Source: Rostrohypoxylon terebratum
Taxonomy: Eukaryota; Ascomycota; Sordariomycetes; Xylariales; Hypoxylaceae
Direction of reading: 5' to 3'
DNA: 64,000 nucleotides
Assembly (NCBI GenBank): GCA_022497145.1
Contig: MU385899.1
Coordinates: forward strand, 186,001 to 250,000
Shown: piece after piece, positions 23,701 to 35,360 of the stretch
Layout: each line of letters starts with the position of its first letter
Numbering within the stretch: the first letter of the stretch is position 1
Made by a program: the position numbers and the translations under genes
Notes under the pieces: model-generated
What the model was told of the DNA's origin: nothing
The model's input: the letters and a program-made list of their open reading frames with translations, nothing else
Databases searched by the model: none

Positions 23701-26264
23701 GAGACGCAAGCTTGTCTATATACGGCTCCCTGCCGGACACCGTGGTATTCTTGTGACTGTTTATACAAGCACAGGTCAGACTACTCACGTCATCGCCCCC
23801 GAGGACATTAGCAATGTAAGGGGATAATTTCGACTCGGATAATGCAACCGCAAGCATACTCCCTCGATTCTGGCTGTGAGCATATTCTTGGTTCTCCGAA
23901 AGTACTGTAGTCATTGTACCCCTAAAATACGCAACACGCCATGCTGATTCTTCTGTGAGCGCGCCGACACAATAAGCGGCAGCTATCTCTCCTGATGAAT
24001 GGCCGACAGCCGAATGGGGCATGATCCCCCAAGAATTCAACAAGTCGACTAGTGCAACCTGAAGCGCAGTGCACAAGGGCTGTGCGAGCCTCGGACTGTC
24101 AAATGCAGCACTTGGGGCCGGGTGACCATACATTTCATCTTTACTTCGTTAGCAGAGGGACAACCAACTTGAGATATTGAAAAGCACCTAATAGAGACCA
24201 CGTTGATCCAAGGGAACGGAAGTAAGAGTCGGCACGTTGCAAACTGTCTTTGTATACTTGGAACCCGAGTAGCTCTTTGCCCATCGAATGCCATTGCACC
24301 CCTTGTCCGGTGAACACGAACCGGAGCAAGGGGCTCTCAGAAGCACGCAGTGGGACTGAGATGAGGGTCGAGAGGTTTTCCTGTAGATGCTCCAGGGATT
24401 GACCCAGGACAAATGATTTCCACGGAAGCATACTCCTCTTATTAGCCAGGGTGAACGCAAGATCATGGAGATATCGGATTCCGGCCTGTCTCGTTGCGCT
24501 AGGAAGTTGTTCAAGATGAGATTTGAGTGCGGTGCCATATCGCTCGATGCCACCCTTATCCGAAGCAGTCAATACGAACAGGAGCACTGGAAGATCATTC
24601 TCATTTTTGTCAACTCCGTTGGTGGGTTCAATTGGGGGGTCCACCGACGGAATCAAAGGTCTTTCGCTAGTATTGTGCTTGCCGTGCAGCCCCCTAGATT
24701 TCAGGTAGTGAAAGGCATCATCTACCACTACGTGAGCATTCGCACCACCAAAGCCGAAGCTGTTTACTGATGCTCGCCTCAGCCCTTCTTTTGGCCAGGG
24801 TATAGCGGAGGTCGGGAACTGTTGAAGCAAATTCAATACGCCGGCACTTATTGAACGTGGTTGATACCAACTTACCTCAAAATTCCACGCTGCTGCGGAT
24901 ATTGCCGGGTTCAGTCGATCTAAGAGGGCTGTCGGTGGTATAACCCCTTTCTCTAGAGCAAGAACGGTCTTGATGAGCCCAGCTACACCGGCGGCAGCCT
25001 CTAGATGTCCGATATTGGCTTTTACAGAACCAATAAAAAGGGGATTGTCGCGACATTCGGAAAATACCTTACTAAGGCCTTGGACTTCGATTGGGTCGCC
25101 TACAGCAGTACCTGTCCCGTGCGCTTCGACGTAGCCTGTAGATGCGAAGTCGAAATTAAGCGGCTCATAGGCTTCGCGTATGAGAGCGGCCTGAGCCATT
25201 ATACTAGGCTGCGTGATAGATGGTGTACGGCCATCTTGATTAGAGGACGTGCTACGGAGTACTGCTCGAATGGTGTCATCGTCCTTCAGTGCTTTAGATA
25301 AGCGTTTAAGCACGACGACACCAACGCCCTCCCCTCGACTATACCCATTGGCACGCTTATCGAAGCTATACGAATGGCTATCAGGGGAAATGAAGTGCAG
25401 TCTCGACCCTTGCACAGGCATTGATCTCGGCTCAAGCTGTAATTGAGCACCACAAACAAGACTCTGTCACGTACGAAGCGGTTATCATACACGAGTCTCA
25501 AAACAAAAATGAAAATACCTGAGTTGGGGTCGTAGCTCACCATTTCAGATTCCCCCTGTAGTAGACTTTGGCGTGCCAAATGGAGGGCTATCAAGCTGCT
25601 AGAGCACGCTGTATCTATGGTGATGCTAGGACCTCGGAGATCATAGAACCAGCTCACGCGATTGGATAGCATTCCCGTTGCCGTCCCGGTCGCCTCGTAT
25701 TGAGGGTTTATCTCGTCATCTCCACTGAACATGGATGGATACTCGGCGCCGAGATTCCCAACGAAGACCGACGTGAGACTTCCCTGTACATCCTCTACTG
25801 GTATCCCAGCTATAGACAGAATTAGACGACCTCTAGCAAGATAACATAGCATTAATCCAACACACCGGACTCCCAAGCATGATAGCTAGTCTCCAGCAAA
25901 AGGCGTATCTGCGGATCCATTGCTTTCGCTTCTGCTGCACTCATGGAGAAGAACGGCGCATCGAACGCTGATATATCGCTCTTGAGAAAATGGCCGCCTC
26001 GAGCTGCTGTCTATATGAAAACTAGTCAGACACTTTGGAGATAGGGCTTGTTACCACTGCTATGCTCTAACTTACTGTGCCGTGTCGAGCCTCGCCAGTA
26101 ACATGATGTCCGTCCACATTCCAGCGGTCCTTCGGCACCTCTGTCATAGTCGATATGCGACGACACATGATGTCCCAGAAGCTGTCTTCGGATACGGCAT
26201 CTTGGGGGAAGCGGAACGATAGCCCCACAATCACCGCCGGGTCCTCGTCCACGTTTGAAGCCAT
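17799..26264 (-). CDS. Highly reducing type I polyketide synthase (KS-AT-DH-MT-ER-KR-ACP)
   Basis: Iterative PKS making a reduced, C-methylated polyketide. Eleven exons on the minus strand: 26264-26076, 26010-25866, 25809-25541, 25463-24876, 24818-24188, 24138-22958, 22859-21195, 21123-21062, 20985-20897, 20837-18754, 18689-17799; 2597 residues, all phases consistent. KS: DTACSSS (Cys about 180), EAHGTGT (His about 316), KANIGHLE. AT: GHSSGE (Ser about 655). DH: WVLDHK then IEETILYPGAG (His about 1000) and HPVTLDSFLH. C-methyltransferase: EVGAGTGSTTG (about 1473), YDVVIAASVLHATK. ER (about 1870-2190): VLIHAAAGAVGQAAIQIAQ. KR: YLIAGGLGGAGRS (about 2214), Tyr in SSYAAASSF. ACP: FGVDSLVAVEL (Ser about 2550). 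All catalytic motifs are present, so it should be active. There is no thioesterase or reductase release domain. The intron at 24875-24819 is in frame and stop-free. The product is unknown; no second core enzyme is present. Confidence 0.95.
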
Positions 26265-27479
26265 GATTAGTTCTCAGTACTTCGCGTTGAACAGAATATC
26301 AGAAAGAAATCCAGACTAGGGGAGCTTTGGACGAATAATTTCCACAAACTTGCATCAAAATCACGGATCACATAGCAGATTTAAGTACGTCTTTAATCAT
26401 TTACATCTCTTCTTTACTTTGTATATCCTATCTAAAGTCCTATACCAACCGAGAAACTTCATTAGACCGATCACCAAGAGATACATATCGCGTTCAATTG
26501 CATTACGCAGAGCCTCCTCACCCGGTAATATCCTGCTTGAAATCGTGATGCCCGTCACGGTCTTGATTTGTAAATGGCTCATGTAGGCTACGGGATCCTC
26601 CTTCCATCTCAACTCGTAAGCTTACCGCATATTGTAGGTGCTACGAGAATTCTAGTCCGTCTGTTGAGTCCTAGAAAGCTATCGCCCGTTGTCACTCGGG
26701 GTATTGATACTAGACCAACACATCAACGGCATAGCCTATCCACAGATGTATAGGTCTATGTTGCGTATACCCAGGACTTCCATGTAACTGCACGGTCTTC
26801 TAGGAATAAACAGATTAATCCATGATCATCGTCGTCGTTTTCGTCATCGCCATCGCCATCGAAGATCCAGTATTCCACATACCTAGTACTACATGAACAG
26901 GCTATGGATAAAATCAGCTCGAAAAATATATACGCATACGGGTGGGCTTCTTACAAGCCAGCGCCTATTCTTACCTATCGGATAGGTACCTCTCTACTCT
27001 TCACTAGCCCCCCTTCCCTCAGAAAATGGGTGTATATATATCCACGTTCCACAAGCCATAATCATGCAGCTCCTTAAATGTTACCTAGAGTCCGGTCCCC
27101 CCTCTAGAGATACGTTGCAGCCCTAGTGTTTTTCAGGCCAATTAACCCGATACTTCCCAGGCTTACACGCCCAGGTCATGAACGAGTGACTTCAAGGTGA
27201 AAGTAGTGAGTATATTAACTAGAATAGGCATCATTGGTTGCCCATTTAAAAAGGGGAAGTATGTAAGATGGGATAAGGTGACACAACCATGCCCTCCTTT
27301 TCTCGAATACCTAATCGCAAACTCCTTGCGGAATGACTGGAAGCATTATCGAAATTACGTATACCTCATAGAGCTAGGTGAAATTCTTTTTAATGATCTG
27401 AGAACTAGAATTTGCGATACTTCCCATCTTCATCCACGAGCGCCTTGTCTATGAGCTCATCATCACCTTTGCGGCCGCG
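26265..27479. other. Divergent promoter region between PKS and membrane protein
   Basis: About 1.2 kb shared upstream region of two divergently transcribed genes. No coding frame with known similarity. It would hold the regulatory sites of both; I recognise no specific operator. Confidence 0.5.
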
Positions 27480-28901
27480 ATGGCTACTCTCACCAAGAGC
27501 GCTCGGGATAACTTCGCCGTCTGTGTCTTGATGCTGACGCTGGCCACGCTTTCGGTCTCGATGAGATTTCTTTCGAGGCTGACGCATCACCACACTTTGC
27601 TAGCCGCTGACTGGATGTGCCTCGTCTCTCTCTGCGTCTTCGCTGTTTATTGTGCACTAATAATCAACTGTACGCAGGACTGGTCGCTCTATAGTTGATA
27701 TTTCGATAATATAGGTACTAAACCATGCTAACATATCGAACAGATATCTTCAATGTTTCGGAGTATCATGCTTTCGAGGCGAACCCAGCATTTGGCCTGA
27801 CCGAGCTTGTCAACCTCTCAAAGGTGCGTGCAGCGATGTATTGATCCCCCCCTGTACCGCCAATAGCATCGAAAACGGTCTGAATAAGGCATTTTCACTG
27901 ATAATGATGGAATTAGTAGATGGCATACATTTCTGAGCTTCTCTTCGGGACTAGTCTTACCTCGATCAAGCTCAGCATTCTCTTGTTCTACCATACCCTC
28001 TTTTCCGTCAACGACAAGATCCTTCGAGTCACCCGAGTGACGGCCGTCCTATGCATTACCTGGTATCTCATAGTCACCTTTATCATCGCGTTCCAATGTC
28101 ACCCGGTCAGCGCGTACTGGGAAGCAGTCGACTCGCCTCAGTACTGCATGAGCTCCCCTAGGGTTCTCCTCGGGTACGAGCTAAGCAATCTGTTTCTGGA
28201 TGTCGCCATCCTGTGCATACCAGCTACCATAATTCCGCGGCTGAACCTCTCGAGGCTGAAGAAGATAACGGTGCTCGGGATATTCCTGCTAGGAGCCCTG
28301 TACGTATCGAAATTATCCATATTCATGGTTTTCTTTAGCCCCTCTCGTTGCCGCAAAATGTAACTTATCTGACGCCAAATGGTTGTGTGCAGGGTTTGTG
28401 TATGCAGTATCCTTCGATTGCACGCGATTTGGAACCCCCCCGATATCGTACAAAACTGTCAGTCTTCTCCCCCGAGTTTAACTGTCAATTCTCCCCGCCC
28501 CCAAAGACGTGAGGGTACCTATAAACTTACACGAAAACGACACAGTCAGCTTCCCGTTCACGCTCTTGTGGTCTACGATGCAGCTAGGTCTAGGGATAAC
28601 CTGCGCGTGCCTGCCGACCTTCGGCTCCTCGCTGCTGCAGCATTTCGCGAACCTGTTCGAAACCCTGAGAAGCTGGTACGCGACGGTGAAGTCGCGCTCG
28701 GCGGGCGGGTCGACGACGGACCAGCACAGCGTCGCGAACAGCGTACGACGTCCGTGGGTCAAGGTCGGGGACGACCGGCGCAACGCCGAGTCGCGGACCT
28801 GGGCCTCCGGTAACAATAATCTCAGTCATGCGTCGGATATACCGCTTTCCCCTATCCCGTCTAGATCAATTGTGGTAAACAGGGAGTTGGAAATTATTTA
28901 G
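27480..28901 (+). CDS. Integral membrane protein, PTH11-like / fungal rhodopsin-domain family
   Basis: Exons 27480-27669, 27744-27823, 27920-28299, 28393-28457, 28546-28901; 356 residues. The pattern is that of the seven-helix fungal family near Pth11: an N-terminal helix (FAVCVLMLTLATLSVSMRF), a second helix after ADWMCLVSLCVF, the loop NPAFGLTELVNLSK, then MAYISELLFGTSLTSIKLSI, the Cys-containing FQCHPVSAYWEAV and SPQYCMS loops, the helix LGYELSNLFLDVAILCIPA, and a last helix with GLGITCACLPTFGSSL before a hydrophilic cytoplasmic tail rich in Ser and Arg. There is no N-terminal CFEM domain. Members are putative G-protein-coupled or surface-sensing receptors; the ligand is unknown. It is divergent from the PKS. 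The fourth intron uses a GTCAGT donor. Confidence 0.85.
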
Positions 28902-29281
28902 CACGATGGTTTTACATAGGGCGTTCTGTACAAAAGCTTCATGGAGATGAATTGGTGGTATGTAAGATGGCACGGAGCATTGAATTGTGTCTATGTATAA
29001 TATATGTAGCGGGAGTATATGAGTGCCTAAGATGTAGAAGAGGAGAGCAATCTCCCACACCTTAGTATCTGAGTAAATTCTAAGACATAAATCATAAGGG
29101 CTCAATTCTTCTTCCACCCGTTGGACTAGCCATCCGATTCAATCGAGCCAACCATATCATGTACGGTTTAGCCCTGCAGAATATAAGAGCCATTTCTGAG
29201 ACATATATCGCCGCTGTAATGCCTAATACACCTAAGCCCGAGGTAGAGGCCCGAACACGTTGTACGAGAGACCCCCAGATG

Positions 29282-29302
29282 CCTAGGACCTAGGTAGGTA
29301 GG
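29282..29302. repeat. Dispersed CCTAGG palindrome, copy 1
   Basis: CCTAGGACCTAGGTAGGTAGG. Related arrays occur at 31713, 33925 and 44672, always intergenic. Confidence 0.7.
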
Positions 29303-30120
29303 GGTAGCTTTTGAAAGCATCCCTTCTTACACCGACCAATTGATTCAGTCTAAGGTAAGTGACCAAATAGGAGCTTGCTGAATATTAGTGGCTTGCATAG
29401 GTATGCATTTAGTAACTGACGAGGTGGCATCCATGCAATGCCCGGCCGAGCAAATACCTGCCTACCTACCAACACTTTTTCACTGAATCGTCACGTACCT
29501 AGTTTCACAGCATACGGACCTCGGGATTGATTACGACATAGCTATCAATTCTCTAGCTACTGCAGCAATGGCCATTTCTAGACCTACGTTGAATAACCCC
29601 TATCCCCTCCTACTACCATAATCCTCGGGGGCGATAAACTCAATTGGACAAGTGCCAGCTCGCCTACACCATGCAGAAGAATCCTACGATCCAGTCCTTG
29701 TGTAACGTGTAAGCTTACACCGGTGCGGCGCGGCAACATCTGTGTGCAGCACCGTTTTGGATCAATCTATTTGGGTACTAGGTAGGTATCCAGGCAGTAT
29801 ATATGATGAAGGATTCTGTGACCTAAAACCCCTCCCATAGCCGTGCCGTGTTGTTTCACGGCGAGCCTTATGTGGGGTAGCACGGCGTGGGCTCGGCAAA
29901 GGCCGTGATGTCGTCTTACCGGGAAATTGTCTTGAGTGGCTGCGTGGCTGCGTTATGAACATACACGATTATACAAGAGCCAAAGTGTTATCGGTAAACG
30001 AAGTGGCAGAGACTCCGGGCCCCGAGACCAGAGACCCGAGCGGATGGTTTTCTTTTGTGTGACTAGGACTCTTCGTGGGGTTGGGAACTCTTTGTCTTCC
30101 AAGGCTCTCGTTGATCTTCT

Positions 30121-30123
<3 letters not shown>

Positions 30124-30152
<29 letters not shown>
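30124..30152. repeat. (AC)n microsatellite
   Basis: About fourteen uninterrupted AC units, 100 bases before the start codon of the alpha/beta hydrolase gene. Confidence 0.95.
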
Positions 30153-30153
<1 letters not shown>

Positions 30154-30252
30154 CCCCAGCTACCTTTTCCTCCCTTCAATTATGCGTAGCTTCGTCTGCC
30201 TCAACTTCCATCTTCTAAAGCTCTCAACCTGAATCACCATCATAACCTAACC

Positions 30253-31515
30253 ATGGCCTCCTTATGGTCATCCCAGCCCTTCAAGAGCATCTACGCCGTT
30301 TGGTTCACGTCTACAGCCGCCATATACCTAATGGCCTACTCCCTCCGCTACATCGTCCGTCCGCTCCGCCCGTTCCGGGAATGGAGCTACGCGACGAGCC
30401 TCGGGGCTGTAGCTCTCGGCTACTACTTTAGATACTTGACCAAAGTCCGCTTCCAGCAGCCTCGCCAGATGGAACCTGGCAAGTGCGGAGAGCGCTTCGC
30501 CCTTATCCAGCCTCCCTCGGATAAGGGAGGACAGGCTCTGTTCACGGGTGTGCTAGCCCCGAAGATAACACAGCCGGCTCCCGTCGGCGCGTTATGGCAC
30601 CCTGCGCCTGTGGCGGTAGAAGAGCCTCCCGGCGGATCCGAGCCTATCCGGAGGAAAGTTGCTCTGGTGATGGCTGGCGGCGCCTTTGTCCTGGGATGGG
30701 ATCCCGAGGCCACGGTCCAGGCTGTCTCGAGCGTCTTGACCGAGTCCTTCGGTATAACCAACGTTCTCTTCGCCCAGTACCGCCTCGCTGCCCCCGAGAC
30801 GCCGTTCCCCGCGGCCTTACAAGACGTACTGACGAGCTATCACTACATCCTGGGCTTGGGAGTGCCGGCTGAAGACATTACCCTGGTGGGGGACTCCGCT
30901 GCAGGGAATCTTATGATAGCTTTCCTTCGCTACCTGGAGACTACTGCAACACCTCTTCCACAGCCAGGTATCAGAGCTCTTTTTTTTTTCCACTGACCTC
31001 TCATTACTATGTACGAGTATCGGCCACTAATCTGCTTATCTAACCTTCCCACAGGTGCTGCGATGGTTTTCTCTCCCTGGGTCGACCTGACTCCGGGCGC
31101 TGGCAAGAGATATGATCGATCGATCGCGTCGCAGTACGATATTCTGTGTGGATCGCTTCTGGATTGGGGCGTGACCTCGTATCGCCCGACGCGTGAGAAG
31201 CTGCTAGCAGCCTGCGAGTCTACCACCGAGGCCGATGCGCTCCAGCGTGAGATAGAGCCGTTCATTTCCCCACTCAATCACCCATTCCGCTGCAGAACGC
31301 CCATCTTCATGCAAGTCGGCTCCGTAGAGGGTTTGTTTGATACTATCTGCCAGTTCGCGAGGCAGATGGAGGGCGTCGAGGGCAACAAGATCCATTTCGA
31401 GATTTCGGAGCACATGCCGCATGACTTCTTTCTGCCTCACCCGGTCCTCGGGACGAAAGAGCAGGTTAAGGACGCATTAGAGGTGGCTAGTAGATTCTTT
31501 GATAGGGTGATGTGA
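30253..31515 (+). CDS. Alpha/beta hydrolase (alpha/beta-hydrolase fold-3 / lipase-esterase type), membrane-anchored
   Basis: Exons 30253-30967 and 31055-31515, 391 residues. The N-terminus has one or two hydrophobic segments (VWFTSTAAIYLMAYSLRYIV and SLGAVALGYYFRYL), suggesting anchoring in the ER or another membrane. The catalytic core shows the nucleophile elbow VGDSAAGN (Ser215), an acid candidate Asp334 in GSVEGLFD and His361 in EHMPHDFF. The usual HGGG oxyanion motif is replaced by VMAGGAFVLGWD. Family members hydrolyse esters or amides of small molecules. It lies 4 kb from the start of a PKS that has no release domain, so product release or tailoring is possible but unproven. Convergent with the DUF3431 gene. 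Confidence 0.85.
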
Positions 31516-32069
31516 ACATCGGGCTCGGATAATGAAGGCGCATGGCTACACACTCAATTTGTATCAGACCTCGGAGTTTAGGACCTCGACTTTTAAGTAT
31601 TGACCTATCGATAAGACATACCAATTACTAATCAGAGAGAGTTCTTTTGAAGACCTGGTTCGACGTTATTGGTGGAATTGAAGGTCAGATTAGTACCTAC
31701 TACCTACTAGCACTTAGGACCTAGGTAGGGTATGACAAGATCGTGATACAGGCGGCTAGTTGCAGGAGGCGGCGTCAACGAGATCCCCCATCATCTCCGG
31801 TCTGAATGAGCGGTCAGCTACTGTGGTATCGAACTAAGTTCATGATTAGAAGTTCGTACCTTGACGTCTCATTCCCATCGGATATTTATTCTGTAACGTA
31901 TTTCCAGTTCCCCAATTCACAATATCAGGCTCGCCCAGTAGATAACAGCACATTGTTACGCGTAAGTAAGCTTTTCAGAACATTGAATGGTATTGTTTCT
32001 TGTATTGGGACTAGGGTATCATATGGTGTATGGGTGGACTTGCCTGTCCAAGCCCAAGGCTGCGTCTCC
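31516..32069. other. Convergent intergenic region
   Basis: 3' regions of two convergent genes; no coding frame recognised. Contains a CCTAGGTAGG-type motif at 31713-31730. Confidence 0.5.
31713..31730. repeat. Dispersed CCTAGG palindrome, copy 2
   Basis: CTTAGGACCTAGGTAGGG, a near-match to the copy at 29282. Confidence 0.6.
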
Positions 32070-33206
32070 TCACGAGTTACTAAAATCCGACAGCAGGTTC
32101 GTTCGCACTGCCTCGTCCTTCCCTCTTTCCAGCGCCTTCTCGAGTTCCTCTGCTAGGATGGCATTGATCTCCTGCAGGCGCTTCTTGGCCTCGAACCCTC
32201 TTAGCAGGTCGAGCAACCCTTCAAGAAGTCCCGTCTTTCTTTCCAGCTCCTTCTTCTCTTCCTTTAGGTGAGTTAATAGGTTCCTGCTCTGCGAGTCGAA
32301 ACAGATGTGGTACATCTTGCAGTATGCCCTCCACTCGACGTCACAATCCACCGCCTTGCCTAAGAAAAGGTACTGCCACATATGTTCCCAGACCCTTCCG
32401 GTGATATAGTCGTCCCAGTGAGTTTGCACCAACCAATCCATGTTGATCTGGTATTGAGATTTCGTATGTCTTCGTACAGCATCTTTCGTCACTGCGAACT
32501 GGGAACAACATGGGCCGGCGAGAATTCCAGGAACATCGCTGGTGGCGAAGTTCTCGCTGAACGCCTCGTACATGTACGGTTCCTCCAGTTTAGACCAGTT
32601 CTTGTCGTTTTTGTCGGTTTTAGAGGTGTTGATCCAGTTAGGGCATCCGTCTTCCCATAATACTCGCAAGTTGAAATAATGTCTTTGTAGGACTTCGTTG
32701 AGATCGAGGTGCGAGAGGGCGAATGATAGAGATGAATTCAACGTGCCTTCCACGTGCCATGGTTTTTCGTCAGCATGGGTGAAGATAGAGATGTCTGGAA
32801 GGTCGTCATAGAAGTCGTTCAAGTAAGTGTGGTAGATTAGAGCCTCTCGTCCCTTGTTCGGCACGGGAGGGTGAAATTCAGCTTTCATATCATCACTGAT
32901 ATAGCGAATTATCTTAAGATTAGGTATCGCGATATTCTGCGTCCACGATATGTCGTCCTTAGAGAGTGTGGCAATAACTAGGTTGACGCTAACGCCGTTT
33001 TCATCATTGTTAGATGATGAGGTGTGATGACCACCTTCGACACCAATTTTGTCGTGGTAATCAACTTGCTGTGGAATATGGGGTTGATGGGCCTGCCAGG
33101 AGCTTCCAAGGAGAAAGTAAAAGGTAGTCGTAAGGATGAGAGCTGGAATCACAAATCTCCAGGTATGGGGCGGCATGAGGCTGCCGAAGCCCTTTGGGAA
33201 ATTCAT
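32070..33206 (-). CDS. DUF3431-family type II membrane protein
   Basis: Single exon, 378 residues. A short cytoplasmic N-terminus is followed by one membrane segment (WRFVIPALILTTTFYFLLG, residues about 16-34), so the rest should be lumenal or extracellular. The body carries the features of the fungal DUF3431 family: VNLVIATLSKDDISW, NKGREALIYHTYLNDFYDDL, DISIFTHADEKPWH, and a Cys-containing GPCCSQFAVTKDAVRR. The C-terminal about 90 residues are a Lys/Glu/Leu-rich predicted coiled coil (THLKEEKKELERKTG, ILAEELEKALERGKDE). DUF3431 resembles glycosyltransferase-like families but has no proven activity. Start at MNFPKGFG, the only ATG before the membrane segment with a plausible context. Confidence 0.88.
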   Translation of the reverse strand: MNFPKGFGSLMPPHTWRFVIPALILTTTFYFLLGSSWQAHQPHIPQQVDYHDKIGVEGGHHTSSSNNDENGVSVNLVIATLSKDDISWTQNIAIPNLKIIRYISDDMKAEFHPPVPNKGREALIYHTYLNDFYDDLPDISIFTHADEKPWHVEGTLNSSLSFALSHLDLNEVLQRHYFNLRVLWEDGCPNWINTSKTDKNDKNWSKLEEPYMYEAFSENFATSDVPGILAGPCCSQFAVTKDAVRRHTKSQYQINMDWLVQTHWDDYITGRVWEHMWQYLFLGKAVDCDVEWRAYCKMYHICFDSQSRNLLTHLKEEKKELERKTGLLEGLLDLLRGFEAKKRLQEINAILAEELEKALERGKDEAVRTNLLSDFSNS

Positions 33207-33320
33207 AGGGAGAAGAACGACGGGGCGTCATCCCGTGTTAACCCAGTACTTTGATCTAAGATCGAGATTAACTTAGGACGGGGGTGGAAGTATGGGTGAG
33301 CATAATCACATGGATGAATG

Positions 33321-33369
33321 TGCGAGTGAGTGTGTGGGTGAGTGTGGGTGAGTGTGTGGGTGAGTTTGT
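33321..33369. repeat. GTGAGTGTGTGGGT tandem repeat
   Basis: Imperfect tandem copies of GTGAGTGTG(TG)GGT about 120 bases upstream of the DUF3431 start codon. Confidence 0.75.
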
Positions 33370-33924
33370 GACGAGGAGGATGCGTGAGAAAGAAAGAAAG
33401 GATAAAGAATTGACGAAAAGAGTGACGCAGATGAAAAAAAATGGAGGTGGTGGTCACGGTTGGAATAGTGATAGAAAAGTGATGTGGGAAAGTGGTGGGA
33501 AAGTCTAGGTGATAATCCCAAGTACCAAGTGCAATCCTAGACGAACACCTGGTGTATGGGTGTAACCTGAGTGACAATCTATCATAGATACTATAAGTTG
33601 GAAGGTACGACGGACCAGAACAACTAGTAATAAGGAATAATAAGGAAGGTGGGAGGGAGATGGGTGGATGGTTCAATGGTTCAATGGAAGGAGAGCGATA
33701 CGATAATGGATGGCACTGGGCAGTTTTGGCAATATTGAAGTCACCCTTACCCTTACCCTTGAACTTGAACTTGAACTTACAGAGTTTAGGAAGCAACGAC
33801 GTCAATGTCTAAGCTATTGCAAGCCCGTCATCTCCCCAATTGCACCGCCACCACGTAGTCTTCCCCTTCCTTCAATACGCGTCAGAAGTCGGAGTATGAA
33901 CGAACGCACTTGCCCGATCATATA

Positions 33925-33953
33925 ACCTAGGACCTAGGACCTAGGTACCTAGT
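33925..33953. repeat. Dispersed CCTAGG palindrome, copy 3
   Basis: Three consecutive ACCTAGG units followed by TACCTAGTA. Confidence 0.75.
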
Positions 33954-35360
33954 ATTTCTTCAGTCTGATGACGTGACGTCTTTGGTCAGTAGATCCACTA
34001 TTAGGTATGTATGGTCTATTAACACACATGTCCCGAGAAGAAAATGCGCCTAGCTTTCAACTTATACATAGTCGAAGTTGTATAATAAGCTAGGTATACC
34101 TCACCTCCTCCCCTTCTCAACTACCTAGTAAGCTTATTCTTGGCTTTGGGGCGCGCCCCCTTAGCCCCCTTTCATTCTTAAATCCATACTCTGGTATAGT
34201 ATCATTCTATATAACCAAATCTAGATCTAATTAGGTAAGATCAGATTCTTATCGAACGCCAATTTTGTATGATTGTTGACTAGATAAAAGGGGAATTCTA
34301 GACGAAGCATATTGTGTGTCGAGTCTATATCAGATGGGCCACAATATCAGGACTATCATTATGATGTCCCTTACCTATTACCGAGTTAGTACGGTGAGAC
34401 AAGATGTTTAGTTGTGGATGTGGAACAATAAAAGCTCAACGTTCGAGAAGGAGCCCTGGAACCCCCAGAACCCTCAGAACTCCCAGAAATACTAGGAAGC
34501 CAGGATGCCCAGCTGCCCAGAAAGCCAAGATGGATAAGTCGGATAGGTTGGCAGATTGGCAGATTGGATAGGGGGATGTTTGAATTCAAGGGTCGAAAAA
34601 GCCCACATCAATTTGATAAAAAGTGGTGCAATACAATTGGACGCTTCGGTGTGCCGCGCAGGGCCATTACGAGGCTCTCGAAGATATTATAGGTACCCTG
34701 CCAGGTACTTTGCCTTAATTGGTCCATTTTAAGACGAGCGGGATTCCTCTGGGGTACCGGCGGGTCGGTACCCACCCGCCCCCGCTACAATTGCCCTGGA
34801 GCTGCTGCTAATATTTTTTTATCTACGAAGTAAAAGGTAAAAATCCTAAAAAAAATCTAACAGGGGAAATTAATTCGACACGCGAAGTACATCCGACTAG
34901 TACTATTCCCTTCACATCGTCGTCAGCCTCTTACGTCAAGGCTAAAATCCAGATAGCGGTGCTCATGATATAATTCCCATTGTGTCACGACCAGCCGAAA
35001 AGCTCCTTACTCGATTCTGTCTTTTCTTTTTTTTTTCGAATCCTCTTCGCTCACCGTCGCTGCATCTGAAAATCCTCAAAACTGATACATGTCAGCCAAG
35101 GCGTTCTTAGTATATTAGGTACTACATGTGTTACATGTAGGCAGTTTTTGATCACCAGGAAATCTATGTTTGCCCTTCAGCATTCCTGATTGAAGGCGGG
35201 TACCTGTGCAGCAAAACCGTTTCATCGATTCAGCAGCTCCCTGGCATCTACCAAGCCTCTAGCAGCTGCGTCCGTCAGAAACAACACTAAGACGACATGC
35301 AGTCATGCATAAGTTGACGATCTCTCGATAAATATGTTGCATTTACCGAATTTCACATCA

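Larger units (their letters stand above)
28902..30252. other. Intergenic region with CCTAGG and CA repeats, no gene seen
   Basis: No coding frame recognised. It holds a CCTAGGACCTAGGTAGG palindromic repeat (29282-29302) and a (CA)14 tract (30124-30152) about 100 bases upstream of the hydrolase start, where it may be part of the promoter or 5' UTR. Confidence 0.5.

Noticed and set aside
23770..23830. Possible intron GTGAGTAGTC ... AACAG in the AT domain
   Set aside because: The segment encodes SLTCACINSHKNTTVSG, which contains the conserved AT sequence ACINS, so it is exon.
17799..26264. PKS as a frameshifted pseudogene
   Set aside because: The breaks between open frames are all short introns with GT-AG signals and matching phase; every catalytic motif is intact.
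33203..33805. 200-residue His/Thr/Ser-rich open frame upstream of the DUF3431 gene
   Set aside because: It arises from the GTGAGTGTG repeat and pyrimidine-rich promoter DNA; no domain.
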